Numbered from the stretch's first letter, positions 36,279 to 47,404 are shown. The stretch: 64,000 nucleotides of DNA from Formosa agariphila KMM 3901 (GCF_000723205.1 NZ_HG315671.1:3875507-3939506); one strand, 5' to 3'. The notes: a model not told the origin generated them from the sequence alone. Numbers and translations are program-made.

Positions 36279-38831
36279 TTAAAAGTTAAGTTGAGCACCT
36301 ACACTAAATGTTCTACCTGTTCCATACCATACACGTGCAGTTTCTGCTACAGAATTCGTTCCATCATAAGCATTTGCAACATACTCTGTATTAAATACGT
36401 TATTCATTCTTGCTACTAAACGCACATCAAATGGTCCAAAATCTAAATTATGAACTAATCCTAAGTCGAACAATCCGTAAGCTGGTACTTCCCATGCTTC
36501 AGGAGTACCTGCAGTACCTCTATCACTAGGGTCATACTCTGCAAATAATCTGTCGAAATAGTTAAAGTCTGCCATAATTCTTGTTTTAGGCATAAACTCA
36601 TAGTCTAAACCAAGAGCTATAGTTGTTTGAGCAGATCCACCAACGTGCAATCCTTCAATAAATAAATCTACAGTATCTATTAAATTTTGATCTTCATCAT
36701 AAATTTCAACATCTTCTACATTGTTATTCCATTTCCAATCTCCAAATGAAGCCATACCCGTAACTTTAAACTTATCTGAAGCTCTATATACGAAATCTAA
36801 CTCTAAACCTTGGTGAAGTGCATTTACTCCTAGAATGTTAGCTGCAGCTAAAGTTCCATCAGGTTGTTGGTAGTTATAAGTTTCTGTTCTATCATTCCAA
36901 GCAGTTCTATATATGTTAACATTAGCAGAGAACTTTTGAGATCTGAAACCATATCCTAATTCCATGCTAAAAATCTTTTGATTTTCTGCATCAGGATTAA
37001 TTCTTTCATTATCATAACCGATAAAAGTAGCATCAAACCCACCAGCTTTTTCAAAATAACCAATATTAGCAAATACGTTATGATTATCTGTTAAGTTGTA
37101 GTTTGCACCCCCTTTAGCACTATACCCAAGGAAATTGTACCAATCTGTTGATTGATTTGGATCACTATCTAAATAGTTAAAATAATCTACACGTTTAAAA
37201 CCAGTGTTAGATCCTGCAATAGCGACAAAAGTTGATAAATTATTTACAGAATATTCTAATTGACCGAAAAGACCAACCCAGTTAACTAAACCATCATTAT
37301 GGTAAGAATATGTATCTCCAACTTGGTACGTAGCATTTGGATCGTTTACATTAGCATCATCAGCAAAATACTGACCTCCTAATAAATCTGTTAATTCTGT
37401 ATAGTGAATTCCTTTATACGTTCTTAAATCTAAACCTCCAGTTAACACTAAGTTATCTCCAATTTTATGATCTAAAGTAGATAATAAACCATACCATTCG
37501 TGATCGTTACGAGAAGCTCTTAAAATAGTTTCAGAACCATAAGCTCCTAAAGCTTGGTTTTCGTCTACAATTTTATCGAAATCTGTTGGGCCATAAGCTC
37601 CAATTCTGTAATCTGTGATACCGTTTTCGCCTAGTGAAAATTTGTTTTCACCATCGTAACCACCTCCACCACCGCTACCAAACGATGCATATAATGCTGT
37701 AGATAATTTTGTATCATCAGAAATTTTCCAAAAGTGATTTAATGAAATTTGAGGTTTGTTATAAAAGTTATCCTCTTGGTGAGTTACTTGACCATTCATG
37801 TAACCCCAATCTGCATTAAAACGTCTTCCACCTTGATCTGTCGCTCTATATGTTGCAATAGTTTGACTGTTTTGTCTTTGACCGTGACGTTGTGTTGCTC
37901 CAAAAGCACTAAATGCTAACTTATGTTTGTCATTAATTTGCTTAGAAACATTTATAAAGTATGATAAAGCTTCAAATTCTGTACCATCTACATAACCATC
38001 TCCAGTGGTTCTATAAGCTGAAACTGTAGCAGCAAAACCATTTTCCATTACACCTGTAGAATACAGAGCTCCATACTTTAGGTAGCCATCGTTTCCAACA
38101 GTAGATCCAATAGACCCACCTTTTTCTACATCAGTAGTTTTTGTAACAATGTTAATTGTACCTCCAATAGATGGTACAGCAACCTTAGATGCACCTAAAC
38201 CACGTTGCACTTGCATTGTACTTGTAACATCTCCAAGACCTGCCCAGTTACTCCAGTAAACATTACCATTTTCCATGTCGTTCATTGGAACACCATTAAT
38301 TAAAACAGCAACATTTTCATCTTCGAAACCTCTTACGTTAATTTGTCCGTCACCAAAACCTCCTCCAGCTTTAGTTGCATAAACTCCAGGAGTAGATTTT
38401 AAAACCTCTGGAAATTCTTGAGTTCCTAATTTTAATTCAATTTCTTCTGCTCTAATTGTAGACACAGCAATAGGTGTTTTTCTATCCACTGCTATTGAAG
38501 CAATAATTTGAACTTCGTCTAAACCAACTTCGCTAGATTCTAAAACAATTTTACCCAAATCGGCATCTCCATTTACAGGAATTTCTTTAGATAAATATCC
38601 AATGTAAGAAACAACGATAACAGCATCTGTACTCTTTGTCTTAATTGAAAAATTTCCATCGAAATCACTTGAAACACCATTCTTAGTTCCTTTTTCCACC
38701 ACGTTCACTCCAGGTAAAGGCATGTTGGATTCAGGATCTATAGTAGTTCCTGTAACAATACTTTGCGCAAAAGACACGGTACTAAACACCATGATTATTG
38801 CAAAAAATAAGTTTTGTGTAATGTTCTTCAT
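36279..38831 (-). CDS. TonB-dependent receptor (carboxypeptidase-like domain, plug, barrel)
   Basis: An 850-residue receptor: signal peptide to about 22, carboxypeptidase-like domain (TGTTIDPESNMPLPGVNVVEKG, read in parts; to about 95), plug with FPEVLKSTPGVYAT, INVRGFEDENVAVLINGVPMND and GGTINIVTK, then a barrel ending in GTGRTFSVGAQLNF. The plug segment NGxxxWSNW is shared with the receptor at 30629, so the two are related. It is the first gene of a two-gene operon with the repeat lipoprotein. The cargo is unknown. Confidence 0.92.
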   Translation of the reverse strand: MKNITQNLFFAIIMVFSTVSFAQSIVTGTTIDPESNMPLPGVNVVEKGTKNGVSSDFDGNFSIKTKSTDAVIVVSYIGYLSKEIPVNGDADLGKIVLESSEVGLDEVQIIASIAVDRKTPIAVSTIRAEEIELKLGTQEFPEVLKSTPGVYATKAGGGFGDGQINVRGFEDENVAVLINGVPMNDMENGNVYWSNWAGLGDVTSTMQVQRGLGASKVAVPSIGGTINIVTKTTDVEKGGSIGSTVGNDGYLKYGALYSTGVMENGFAATVSAYRTTGDGYVDGTEFEALSYFINVSKQINDKHKLAFSAFGATQRHGQRQNSQTIATYRATDQGGRRFNADWGYMNGQVTHQEDNFYNKPQISLNHFWKISDDTKLSTALYASFGSGGGGGYDGENKFSLGENGITDYRIGAYGPTDFDKIVDENQALGAYGSETILRASRNDHEWYGLLSTLDHKIGDNLVLTGGLDLRTYKGIHYTELTDLLGGQYFADDANVNDPNATYQVGDTYSYHNDGLVNWVGLFGQLEYSVNNLSTFVAIAGSNTGFKRVDYFNYLDSDPNQSTDWYNFLGYSAKGGANYNLTDNHNVFANIGYFEKAGGFDATFIGYDNERINPDAENQKIFSMELGYGFRSQKFSANVNIYRTAWNDRTETYNYQQPDGTLAAANILGVNALHQGLELDFVYRASDKFKVTGMASFGDWKWNNNVEDVEIYDEDQNLIDTVDLFIEGLHVGGSAQTTIALGLDYEFMPKTRIMADFNYFDRLFAEYDPSDRGTAGTPEAWEVPAYGLFDLGLVHNLDFGPFDVRLVARMNNVFNTEYVANAYDGTNSVAETARVWYGTGRTFSVGAQLNF

Positions 38832-38861
38832 TTTTGTTATTTGAGATTAATTTTACGAGTG

Positions 38862-38869
38862 CAAAAATA
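38862..38869 (-). promoter_or_regulatory. Candidate -7 element for the second receptor operon
   Basis: The minus strand reads TATTTTTG (TAnnTTTG), 30 bases upstream of the receptor start. No clear -33 match. Confidence 0.45.
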
Positions 38870-38990
38870 GTGCTAATTAGCTATCTATTATTACGTAAAT
38901 GTTAAGGTTTTTAACATTGCGCAATATACTGATATTGCGCCAAATAACAAAAATGAAGAACTTTTGGAGTAATTTTTACGTCTTTACAGT

Positions 38991-40637
38991 TTATTGACGT
39001 GCTTTTTTATAAAAGTTCAAAAGATTAAGAGTCGAATTATCATGTTCGTAATTTTCGCTTCCGTCAAACTCTTTTAAAATTTTATTTGCAAGCTGTTTTC
39101 CTAGCTCTACACCCCACTGATCGTAGCTAAATATGTTCCAAATCACCCCTTGAACGAAGATTTTATGCTCGTACATGGCAATTAATTTACCTAAACTTGC
39201 AGGTGTAAGTTTCTTTATAAAAATGGTATTTGTTGGCTTATTTCCTTCAAATACTTTAAAAGGAAGTAAACTTGATTTTTCAGCCTCAGATAAATCTTGA
39301 GTTTTCATTTCTTCTAGAACTTCTTCTTTAGACTTTCCGTTTAATAACGCCTCAGGTTGAGCTAAGAAATTAGACATTAATTTGTCTTGATGATCTGCGT
39401 TACCATGTAATGACTCTGCATACCCTATAAAATCGGCTGGAATAAGTTTTGTTCCTTGATGAATTAATTGAAAAAATGCATGTTGAGAATTTGTTCCTGG
39501 TTCTCCCCAAATTAAAGTCCCTGTTTGGTAATTTACTCGATCTCCATTACGGTCTACGCTTTTACCATTACTTTCCATAATACCTTGTTGCAGGTAAGTT
39601 GCAAACTGAGTTAAGTATTGACTATACCCAATTACAGCTTCACTTTCTGCTTTAAAGAAATTATTATACCATACACTTAATAGTGCTAATACAACAGGAA
39701 TATTTTTATCGAAATCTGTAGTTTTAAAATGCTCGTCCATATCGTGAGCACCTTCTAACAAACTTTCAAAGTTTTTATACCCTACAGCTAAACTAATCGT
39801 TAAACCTACAGCACTCCATAACGAAAAACGACCACCAACCCAATTCCACATTGGAAATATGTTTGCTTCGTTAATTCCGAATTCCTTTACTTTTTCAATA
39901 TTAGTAGATACTGCCACAAAATGACTTGCAACGGCTTCCTGATTTGCATGTTCTAAAAACCAAGTTCGTAATGTATTAGCATTAGACAAGGTTTCTTGAG
40001 TTGTAAATGTTTTAGACACTACAACAAATAAAGTTGTTTCCGGGTCTAAGACTTTAATTACTTCGTTAACATGATCACCATCTACATTACTTACAAAATG
40101 AGTTGTTAAATGGTTTTTATAATACTGTAACGATTCTACTACCATTGCAGGACCAAGATCCGATCCTCCAATACCAATATTAACGATATCTGTAAATGCT
40201 TTTCCTGTGAATCCTTTTAATTCGCCACTTAATACTTTATTAGTAAACGCCTCAATTTCTCCCTTTACATGATATATTTCTGGCATTACATCTTCGCCTT
40301 CAACTAAAATTTTAGCTGATTTTGGAGCTCTTAATGCAGTATGAAGAACTTCTCTACCTTCGGTTTCATTTATTCGTTCACCAGAAAAATAACTCTGAAT
40401 GGCATCTTTTAACTTTACCTCATCTGCTAATTGAAGCAAATAGGTCATGGTTTCTTCAGTAATTCTGTTTTTAGAGTAATCTACATAGAAATCCTCCCAC
40501 TCTATAGTATTGTTATTTGCACGATCAGGATCGTTAGCAAATAAATCTTTCATGTGAGTGTTTTGGATGGCTTCAAAATGTTTTTGAAGATTTTTCCAGG
40601 CTTGAGTTGTTGTTGGGTTGATTGTTGGTAAGGCCAT
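38991..40637 (-). CDS. pgi: Glucose-6-phosphate isomerase
   Basis: A 548-residue cytoplasmic enzyme interconverting glucose 6-phosphate and fructose 6-phosphate. Signature segments are [37 protein letters not shown], the family pattern [18 protein letters not shown] and [20 protein letters not shown], read in parts. Length matches the classical bacterial/eukaryotic type. It lies 2 bases after the M23 peptidase gene, so the two are co-transcribed. Confidence 0.97.
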   Translation of the reverse strand: MALPTINPTTTQAWKNLQKHFEAIQNTHMKDLFANDPDRANNNTIEWEDFYVDYSKNRITEETMTYLLQLADEVKLKDAIQSYFSGERINETEGREVLHTALRAPKSAKILVEGEDVMPEIYHVKGEIEAFTNKVLSGELKGFTGKAFTDIVNIGIGGSDLGPAMVVESLQYYKNHLTTHFVSNVDGDHVNEVIKVLDPETTLFVVVSKTFTTQETLSNANTLRTWFLEHANQEAVASHFVAVSTNIEKVKEFGINEANIFPMWNWVGGRFSLWSAVGLTISLAVGYKNFESLLEGAHDMDEHFKTTDFDKNIPVVLALLSVWYNNFFKAESEAVIGYSQYLTQFATYLQQGIMESNGKSVDRNGDRVNYQTGTLIWGEPGTNSQHAFFQLIHQGTKLIPADFIGYAESLHGNADHQDKLMSNFLAQPEALLNGKSKEEVLEEMKTQDLSEAEKSSLLPFKVFEGNKPTNTIFIKKLTPASLGKLIAMYEHKIFVQGVIWNIFSYDQWGVELGKQLANKILKEFDGSENYEHDNSTLNLLNFYKKARQ

Positions 40638-40639
40638 TA

Positions 40640-41941
40640 TTAATAGGTTTGTGTTATTAAGTTTTGCTCTACTTTTGGTTTAGGTATTCCTTTAAAAGGC
40701 ACAGCATCTATTTGAATTTTAATAGGCTTAATATACTCTAAATATTTTACTTTTAAGTCTTCTGAAATTGGTTCTGCTGCAGGTAATTTTTGTTTAAATG
40801 GGTCTACTTGCTTTCCGTTTTTCCAGAAACGGTAGCAAACATGCGGTCCAGAAGTATTACCTGTCATTCCAACCCAACCGATTACATCGCCTTGTTTTAC
40901 ATAATCCCCAACATTTACTTTACGTTTTTGCATGTGTAAATATTGTGTTTCGTAAACTTTATTGTGACGAATTTTTACATAATTACCATTTCCTCCTGTA
41001 TAACTCGATTTTGTTACTGTACCGTTGGCAGTAGCCACAATAGGTGTTCCTATATTTGCGGCAAAGTCGGTACCTTTATGTGGTCTTACACGATTACCAT
41101 ATAAAGCAATACGTCTGTTTAAATTATATCGCGATGAAATTCGTTTGTATTCTACAGGCGCTTTTAAAAATGCACGACGTAAGGTTTTTGCTTGTTCGTT
41201 ATAAAAATCTGTAGTTCCCAAAACAGGGTCTGTTTCAAATTCGAAAGCATAAAATGGCTCTGAATTATGCTGGAAATAAGCAGCCTTAATTTTATCAATT
41301 CCGGCATAAATGGTATCGTCTATATATTTATCTGTGTAAATTACTTTAAAACGATCTCCTTTCTGCAGTCTTGTAAAGTCGATAGTCCATGCATAAATAT
41401 CCGACATTTTATAAGCCAAGATTAAACTTAAACCATCGTCGGCTAAAGTTTGAGAAATATTACTATTTATAACTCCAGAATACTCCTTTTCTACATACTT
41501 AATAGGCTTTCTGCTTGTAAAAGCATGAATAGAATCCTGAAAATTAACCACGACATATTCTTCTTTATTTGGCTGATAAATAAAAGTCTTTAGCGTTTCT
41601 AGCGAATCCTTAGCGCAAAGTAATGTATACGGTTTCCCGATTTGAATTTTTCTGATATCGAAGCTATCTTTCGTTTTTTCCGCGATTTCGTAAATTTTAG
41701 AAAACCCAATATTATTTCGCTGTAAGATTTCACCAAAATTATCACCCGATTTAACGGTGTCACGTTTTACAATATAATCGCTTAAATTGAATCCAAACTC
41801 GTAAACGTCGGGGTCTACAATCTCTTTTTCTATAACTGCTAAATCTTCTTTTACTTTGTCTTTTTGATGATCGTCTTTACAACTCACTAAACCTAGTGTT
41901 GCTGCAAAAAAAACGACACATCTATACCCCAATCTGCTCAT
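40640..41941 (-). CDS. M23 family peptidase lipoprotein
   Basis: A 433-residue protein from the ATG at 41941, chosen because it gives a lipoprotein signal ([21 protein letters not shown]). An ATG 15 bases further upstream is equally possible. A LysM-like/OapA-like segment ([16 protein letters not shown]) lies near residues 60-110. The C-terminal LytM domain has the zinc ligands in HKGTDFA (His and Asp) and in GPHVCYRF (His), plus YLHMQK. All ligands are present, so it is likely an active endopeptidase cutting peptidoglycan cross-links for cell growth. It precedes pgi in one unit. Confidence 0.9.
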   Translation of the reverse strand: MSRLGYRCVVFFAATLGLVSCKDDHQKDKVKEDLAVIEKEIVDPDVYEFGFNLSDYIVKRDTVKSGDNFGEILQRNNIGFSKIYEIAEKTKDSFDIRKIQIGKPYTLLCAKDSLETLKTFIYQPNKEEYVVVNFQDSIHAFTSRKPIKYVEKEYSGVINSNISQTLADDGLSLILAYKMSDIYAWTIDFTRLQKGDRFKVIYTDKYIDDTIYAGIDKIKAAYFQHNSEPFYAFEFETDPVLGTTDFYNEQAKTLRRAFLKAPVEYKRISSRYNLNRRIALYGNRVRPHKGTDFAANIGTPIVATANGTVTKSSYTGGNGNYVKIRHNKVYETQYLHMQKRKVNVGDYVKQGDVIGWVGMTGNTSGPHVCYRFWKNGKQVDPFKQKLPAAEPISEDLKVKYLEYIKPIKIQIDAVPFKGIPKPKVEQNLITQTY

Positions 41942-41956
41942 TCTTGTTTGGTCCAT

Positions 41957-42315
41957 AAATCTGGAAAAAATATTTGCTTTTTACTAATGATTTGTTCTGT
42001 TATTTGGTGTTAAAAAACCAAAGTGTATCAATATTCTAAACGTCTCGATACGAAATTTATTACCACCTAATGTTCTGTTTAGACAGTATAAACAACAGTT
42101 AAAATGTTGCACAAAGATTATGCCTATTTCAGAATTCGGCTAATTTAATAAATTCGTTACTCTTAAGCCTTCACTAAACTGTTAATAAAAACTTTAATTC
42201 TAATCTTTTTGGAAACTTTCAGATTCAAATTATACAAAACAACTATTAAACCCGCTTTACAAGTGTAAACATGTTTATTCAAGAGATAAAGAATCAAACA
42301 AAGCCAAATTTAAAC
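41957..42315. other. Intergenic region upstream of the M23 peptidase
   Basis: A 359-base AT-rich region between two minus-strand genes. It must contain the promoter of the M23/pgi unit, but no good TAnnTTTG site is seen. Only small inverted repeats are present (TTTGGT with ACCAAA near 42003-42022, and TTTACA with TGTAAA near 42259-42272). No gene is supported. Confidence 0.4.
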
Positions 42316-43098
42316 CTAGTCTGCTATTAATTTAAATGGATGCTTTAACCCTTTAAACGCAGACAAATCGGCACGTAAAGACCCCACTGCTAAATCTGCT
42401 TTTATACGAAGTGGTATTTTATTACGATCGTTAGAAACCCAAAGTGTTAAACTCTCTTCCTCTTTAAACACACGACCTGCCATAACGTAAGGTCTAAATT
42501 TTAAAGAAGCTATTTTACCGAATTCAGTTTCTATAGTTTCTGTTCCTAAATATCTTAATTTGAAGGCATAATTTTCTTCATCGAAAAACATATCAACAAG
42601 AATTTCATCTCCTGCTTTAAGTTTTTCAATTTCAAGTTCATTTCGTAAAAAATAAAAGGTAGATACCATATCTTGAACATTCTTAGGAATATCGAATTCT
42701 TTAGATGTCGCTCTCTTTTTATTATTCACTAATGCTTTATTAGCACTCTGATTAAATTCTATTTCTATATCTTTTGTATGTCCACCTTCATCAATTTTAC
42801 GAATGAATTTATAAGGAACATAAGTCGATTTATCAATATAAGATTCATACAAATCTTCTACCTTAAAGAACCATTTTATAGCTCCTGTAGTCCATCCTTT
42901 TCCAACAATATGATATACAGGTTTGCCTTTAAACTCATTATCTTTAACTTCTAAAGTTGCTTCTCCAGCTTTTAGAAATCCGCTGTAACTCATATCAAAT
43001 TTAAACCATTCACCATTCTGAAAAGCACTTTGGTTTTGAGCAGAGCCTTTATAAAACATACAAACAGAAAACAAAATAAAGACAAGTAGGTTTCTCAT
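42316..43098 (-). CDS. DUF3108 family exported protein
   Basis: A 260-residue protein; the ATG at 43098 is chosen over one at 43134 because it gives a signal peptide (MRNLLVFILFSVCMFYKGSA). DUF3108 marks are GEWFKFDMSYSGFLKAGEATLEV, YHIVGKGWTTGAIKWFFKVEDLYESYID and KIPLRIKADLAVGSLRADL (each read in parts). The family is periplasmic and beta-rich, related in fold to lipid-carrying proteins. Its role is unknown. A full promoter lies upstream. Confidence 0.85.
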   Translation of the reverse strand: MRNLLVFILFSVCMFYKGSAQNQSAFQNGEWFKFDMSYSGFLKAGEATLEVKDNEFKGKPVYHIVGKGWTTGAIKWFFKVEDLYESYIDKSTYVPYKFIRKIDEGGHTKDIEIEFNQSANKALVNNKKRATSKEFDIPKNVQDMVSTFYFLRNELEIEKLKAGDEILVDMFFDEENYAFKLRYLGTETIETEFGKIASLKFRPYVMAGRVFKEEESLTLWVSNDRNKIPLRIKADLAVGSLRADLSAFKGLKHPFKLIAD

Positions 43099-43173
43099 GG
43101 ATTTTAGGTAATTGTAAGTTAAAACTTTACACATATGTATTTAATTATGATAGAATAATTACAATTTCTATTC

Positions 43174-43205
43174 CAAATGTATTAAAAGTAAGAAACTCCA
43201 TCAAA
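43174..43205 (-). promoter_or_regulatory. Promoter of the DUF3108 gene
   Basis: On the minus strand, TTTG (43202-43205), a 20-base spacer, then TACATTTG (43174-43181). Full consensus and normal spacing. It would give a leader of about 70 bases to the ATG at 43098. Confidence 0.7.
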
Positions 43206-43257
43206 ATTAATAGAACTCATTTGAAAAATAACATGCATTAAAATTTCATAATTAACA

Positions 43258-45495
43258 TTAAAACCAAAATCCAATATTTAAATACCATACACTATTTTTT
43301 GCTTCTGGAGAATATGAATATGTAGCTTCTATAGGTCCTAAAAACGAATCCCACCCATAACCAAGTGCATAACCTGTATAGTCTGGAGAAGTAATCCATT
43401 CGCCTGTTCTAAAAACATCATCGCTAATATTTGCTAAGTTGGCTGTTGCCTTAAAATGATGCCGATGAGCAAATTCATAATCTATAGCAAACGAACATTT
43501 TACAAAACTATCTCCTGAGATAGATAGCCAATCGTAACCATAAAACGACTTGATATTATTGATTAAATTATTACCATAACCTCCAAATGCAAAGTTTAAA
43601 TACGGACTTTCATTTTCACCAATTCTAAATCCGCCTTCACCTGTAATTATTGCAGAAAATTTATTACTTAATTTAAAAGCATACCCCAAGTCTGCTTTTG
43701 CAATCGAGAATTGTGTAAACTCAATATCGTCTGGGATTGAATAAAAATACAAGTGAAAATCGCCATTAAAATAAAATCCCTCTTTCGGAAAGTATTTATT
43801 GTCATAAGAATCGTAATTCAACTTTCCGTAGGCACTAAAATAACTACTCTCTTCAAATACGCGATCCGATGCTTCTGGAGAATCTGTAATTGTTTCAGAT
43901 GTTATTTTTAAAAATTTATGTTCTGCTCCTAAACTCAGTGCCATATCGCTTAAAAATTGCGTTTGCACATAAAACTGGGTTGTAAAATCTCGTAATTCTG
44001 CATCAATTTTATTAACACCTATGTCTTGGTCCTCATCTCTTAAAATAATATCTGTGAATATGTTTTTATTAAATTGATTAAAACGCGAACGCAATCCTAT
44101 ACTCCAATAGAATCCTTTATCGATATAATATTCAAAATTATAACGCAAATTATCTCCTAGAACAAAATCGAAAGACAACACATCGTTCTTCGTTAAAAGT
44201 CGCTTACTTGTTACATTCACTAAAGCTGCACTTTTATATAAATCGTCGTAATGCAATGCAAATTTAAGTGCTGTTTTCTGCTGTGTTTCTTTAACATAGG
44301 TAATTAAATCATAACCTTCTTTATCTTTAGAACTCCTTAAATCGTAATTAAAACTATCGAAGTTATTAGTCGCAATAAGGTTATTTACACCGCTTGAAAA
44401 ATCCATATAACTAACACGATGCCCCGTTTTTAACTTTAGTTTTCCCAAAATATAGGCACGTGTATAAGTATTGTTTCCGTGAATTTGAATACCATTAATT
44501 GTAATTGAATCCATTTGCTTTCGCTGTGGGAATTCTTTGTGCTTAGTATATTGTTTACTTACAATATCTTTTAAGTCTCCAACTTTTTTATCTGCCGCTA
44601 AAACACCATTTTTTATAATATCTGTACCTTGATCGAAAGAAATAACATTAAAGTTTTCAATATTTGGAGTGATATAAATATCTGTATCTTCAACTTTTTT
44701 AACCATATCACTCAGCGTTTTATAATTCTGAATTTGATATAGTATTTCGGTAGCCGATTTCAAATCTTTACTTTTAGATAAAGCATCTTGCACGTCTACA
44801 CCAATAATAACATCAACACCTTTAGCTTTCATTTCTTCTGACGGATAATTATTAACCACACCTCCATCTATATAAACCTTATCTCCAATACTCACTGGCT
44901 GAAATAAGGTTGGCAGCGCACCACTAGCCATAACAGCTTGCGCTAAATTTCCGCTTTCTAACTGAACAGCTTCACCCGTTTCCATATTGGTAGCCATACA
45001 GAAAAACGGGATTGGTAATTGACTAAAATCGGTAATTCCATTAACATGAAATGTCAATGCTGATAGTAAATTAAATGTATTTTGCCCGCGTGATAATGCC
45101 GTTGGTAAACGGACTTTAAATCCATCGAATGGCAAGGTTAATGCATAACGCTCGGAATTCTCACGCTCGTAGAACGTCTTGGTCTCTCGCGGAAGGTTAT
45201 CTGTAATTATATTATCGAAGTTTATAGTTCTAAAAATAGAATCGATTTCTACACCAGTGTACCCAGAGGCATAAAGCGATCCTACAATAGCTCCCATACT
45301 GGTTCCTGCAACATAATCTACACGAATACCCAAGCTGTCTATAACTTTAAGCACGCCAATATGCGCCAAACCTTTAGCTCCTCCACCACTTAAAACCAAA
45401 CCTACTTTTAAGTCATTAGAATTTTTGACGTTTTGTTCTTGTGCTTGAACAAAACCTCCTATGCATAAAATACTAATAAATAAAATTAGGCGCAT
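43258..45495 (-). CDS. Patatin-like phospholipase with BamA-type C-terminal barrel
   Basis: A 745-residue protein; the start at 45495 gives signal peptide MRLILFISILCIGGFVQA, and an upstream start would run back into uvrC. The patatin domain has the oxyanion motif SGGGAKGLAHIGVL, the Ser nucleophile in GTSMGA and the catalytic Asp in DGGVVNNYP. A POTRA-like part (ITINGIQIHGNNTYTRAYIL, read in parts) and a surface-antigen barrel (about 400-745) ending YLNIGFWF follow. The layout matches PlpD-type outer-membrane phospholipases. It starts 4 bases after the uvrC stop codon. Confidence 0.92.
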   Translation of the reverse strand: MRLILFISILCIGGFVQAQEQNVKNSNDLKVGLVLSGGGAKGLAHIGVLKVIDSLGIRVDYVAGTSMGAIVGSLYASGYTGVEIDSIFRTINFDNIITDNLPRETKTFYERENSERYALTLPFDGFKVRLPTALSRGQNTFNLLSALTFHVNGITDFSQLPIPFFCMATNMETGEAVQLESGNLAQAVMASGALPTLFQPVSIGDKVYIDGGVVNNYPSEEMKAKGVDVIIGVDVQDALSKSKDLKSATEILYQIQNYKTLSDMVKKVEDTDIYITPNIENFNVISFDQGTDIIKNGVLAADKKVGDLKDIVSKQYTKHKEFPQRKQMDSITINGIQIHGNNTYTRAYILGKLKLKTGHRVSYMDFSSGVNNLIATNNFDSFNYDLRSSKDKEGYDLITYVKETQQKTALKFALHYDDLYKSAALVNVTSKRLLTKNDVLSFDFVLGDNLRYNFEYYIDKGFYWSIGLRSRFNQFNKNIFTDIILRDEDQDIGVNKIDAELRDFTTQFYVQTQFLSDMALSLGAEHKFLKITSETITDSPEASDRVFEESSYFSAYGKLNYDSYDNKYFPKEGFYFNGDFHLYFYSIPDDIEFTQFSIAKADLGYAFKLSNKFSAIITGEGGFRIGENESPYLNFAFGGYGNNLINNIKSFYGYDWLSISGDSFVKCSFAIDYEFAHRHHFKATANLANISDDVFRTGEWITSPDYTGYALGYGWDSFLGPIEATYSYSPEAKNSVWYLNIGFWF

Positions 45496-45499
45496 GTAA

Positions 45500-47293
45500 T
45501 TATGTGGTATGATAATAATTATAAATTTTACTTGCTCTAGACACACCTACAACAGCTTCTAGATCTTTTAATGATGCGTTCGAAACGCGTTTTACAGATT
45601 TAAACTGACTTAACAATTCGACAATCGTTTTTTGTCCTATTCCCGGTATGGTTTCTAATTCGGTATTTAGCGCACTTTTACTTCGTCTATTCCTATGGTG
45701 TTCTATACCAAATCTGTGCGCCTCATTTCGCAATTGCTGAATAATCTTCAGTGTCTCGCTTTTTTTATCTAAGTACAACGGAATTGGATCTTCAGGATAA
45801 AACAATTCTTCTAAACGTTTTGCAATTCCGATAATAGCTATTTTTCCTCGCAATCCTAAATCATCTAAAGCATTTAATGCTGATGATAATTGCCCTTTTC
45901 CACCATCAATAATTATAAGTTGTGGTAACGGTTGCTGTTCTTCTACCAAACGTTTATAACGCCTAAATACAACTTCTTCCATAGATGCAAAATCGTCTGG
46001 TCCAACCACTGTTTTAATATTAAAATGCCTGTAATCCTTTTTACTCGGTTTTCCATCCTTAAACACCACACAAGCGGCTACTGGATGGGTTCCTTGTATG
46101 TTCGAGTTATCAAAACATTCAATATATCTAGGCTCTTCATGTAATCGTAAATCGGTTTTCATCTGTGCCATAATACGATTTACATGTCGATCTGGATCTG
46201 TAATTTTAATTTGTTTAAAGCGTTCCATGCGATAATATTTTGCATTACGAAGCGACAAATCTAAAATACGTTTCTTATCGCCTAACTGCGGAACGGTTAC
46301 CCGAACGTCTTCACCCAAACTCACTTTAAAAGGTACGTATATTTCTTTTGAATTGGAATGAAAACGCTGACGAATCTCAGTTATTGCCAATTCTAATAAT
46401 TGTTTATCGGTTTCATCTAATTTTTTCTTAATTTCTAGAGTATGTGACCGAATTATTGAACCATATGAAATTTGAAGAAAATTTACATATCCAAAACCCT
46501 CGTCGCTCATAATAGAAAACACATCTACATTGCTAATTTTAGGACTAATAATGGTAGATTTTGCTTGATAATTTTCTAAGACTTCAATTTTTTCTTTGAC
46601 TTTTTGTGCTTCTTCAAATTGTAAATTCGTTGCAAAGTATTTCATTTGATTTTTAAACTGAGCCAAAGAATCTTTAAAATTTCCTTTTAAAATCTCGCGT
46701 ATCGCAACAATGTTTCTATTGTATTCCTCTATACTCTCATAATCTTCGCATGGTCCTTTACAATTTCCTAAATGATACTCTAAACACACTTTATACTTAC
46801 CCGATTCAATCTTAGATTCAGATAAATCGTAATTACATGTTCTTAACGGGTACACGCCTTTAATTAAATCTAGCAACGTGTGTATGGTCTTAAAATTTGT
46901 GTAGGGCCCGAAATATTCAGAACCATCTTTTATAACACGTCGGGTAGAAAATACACGCGGAAACCGTTCTTTTTTAATACAAATCCATGGATACGTTTTA
47001 TCATCTTTTAACAACACATTATATCTTGGCTGATATTTTTTTATCAAATTATTCTCCAGAAGTAACGCATCGGTTTCTGTCTCGACCACAATATGCTTAA
47101 TCTCGACAATCTTTTTTACAAGTACCCGCGTCTTGCCACTGTCGTGTGTTTTGGTAAAATAAGAAGACACTCGCTTCTTTAAATTCTTTGCTTTTCCTAC
47201 ATAAATTATAGTTCCATTAGCATCGAAATACTGATACACCCCTGGTGAAGATGGCAAGGTTTTTAACTGAATTTGTAATGCGGTTTCATCCAT
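45500..47293 (-). CDS. uvrC: Excinuclease ABC subunit C
   Basis: A 597-residue nuclease subunit that makes both cuts in nucleotide excision repair. The GIY-YIG domain is at the N-terminus (SPGVYQYFDANGTIIYVGKAKNL, residues about 16-38), then a Cys-rich middle (CLEYHLGNCKGPC), the UVR helix near 205-240, the RNase-H-like domain with CFDNSNIQGTHPVA and IIDGGKGQL, and C-terminal helix-hairpin-helix motifs (ETIPGIGQKTIVELL). Complete. A -7 site lies 4 bases upstream of the start codon. Confidence 0.97.
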   Translation of the reverse strand: MDETALQIQLKTLPSSPGVYQYFDANGTIIYVGKAKNLKKRVSSYFTKTHDSGKTRVLVKKIVEIKHIVVETETDALLLENNLIKKYQPRYNVLLKDDKTYPWICIKKERFPRVFSTRRVIKDGSEYFGPYTNFKTIHTLLDLIKGVYPLRTCNYDLSESKIESGKYKVCLEYHLGNCKGPCEDYESIEEYNRNIVAIREILKGNFKDSLAQFKNQMKYFATNLQFEEAQKVKEKIEVLENYQAKSTIISPKISNVDVFSIMSDEGFGYVNFLQISYGSIIRSHTLEIKKKLDETDKQLLELAITEIRQRFHSNSKEIYVPFKVSLGEDVRVTVPQLGDKKRILDLSLRNAKYYRMERFKQIKITDPDRHVNRIMAQMKTDLRLHEEPRYIECFDNSNIQGTHPVAACVVFKDGKPSKKDYRHFNIKTVVGPDDFASMEEVVFRRYKRLVEEQQPLPQLIIIDGGKGQLSSALNALDDLGLRGKIAIIGIAKRLEELFYPEDPIPLYLDKKSETLKIIQQLRNEAHRFGIEHHRNRRSKSALNTELETIPGIGQKTIVELLSQFKSVKRVSNASLKDLEAVVGVSRASKIYNYYHTT

Positions 47294-47297
47294 ATAT

Positions 47298-47326
47298 CAA
47301 AGATACTACAACAATTTTAAAACCAA
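47298..47326 (-). promoter_or_regulatory. Candidate promoter of uvrC
   Basis: On the minus strand, TTG (47324-47326), an 18-base spacer, then TATCTTTG (47298-47305). The -7 box is 4 bases from the ATG, which would make the message leaderless or nearly so. Confidence 0.45.
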
Positions 47327-47404
47327 TTTCATTGTATAAAATTTAGCATTTAATATTGCGCGATTTATTCAACTTTAAATATCTTTCCCACTTTTTAAAA
47401 CCAT

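Noticed and set aside
45496-45546. Longer start for the patatin-like protein overlapping uvrC
   Set aside because: It would put 17 residues before a good signal peptide; the ATG at 45495 fits an exported protein.
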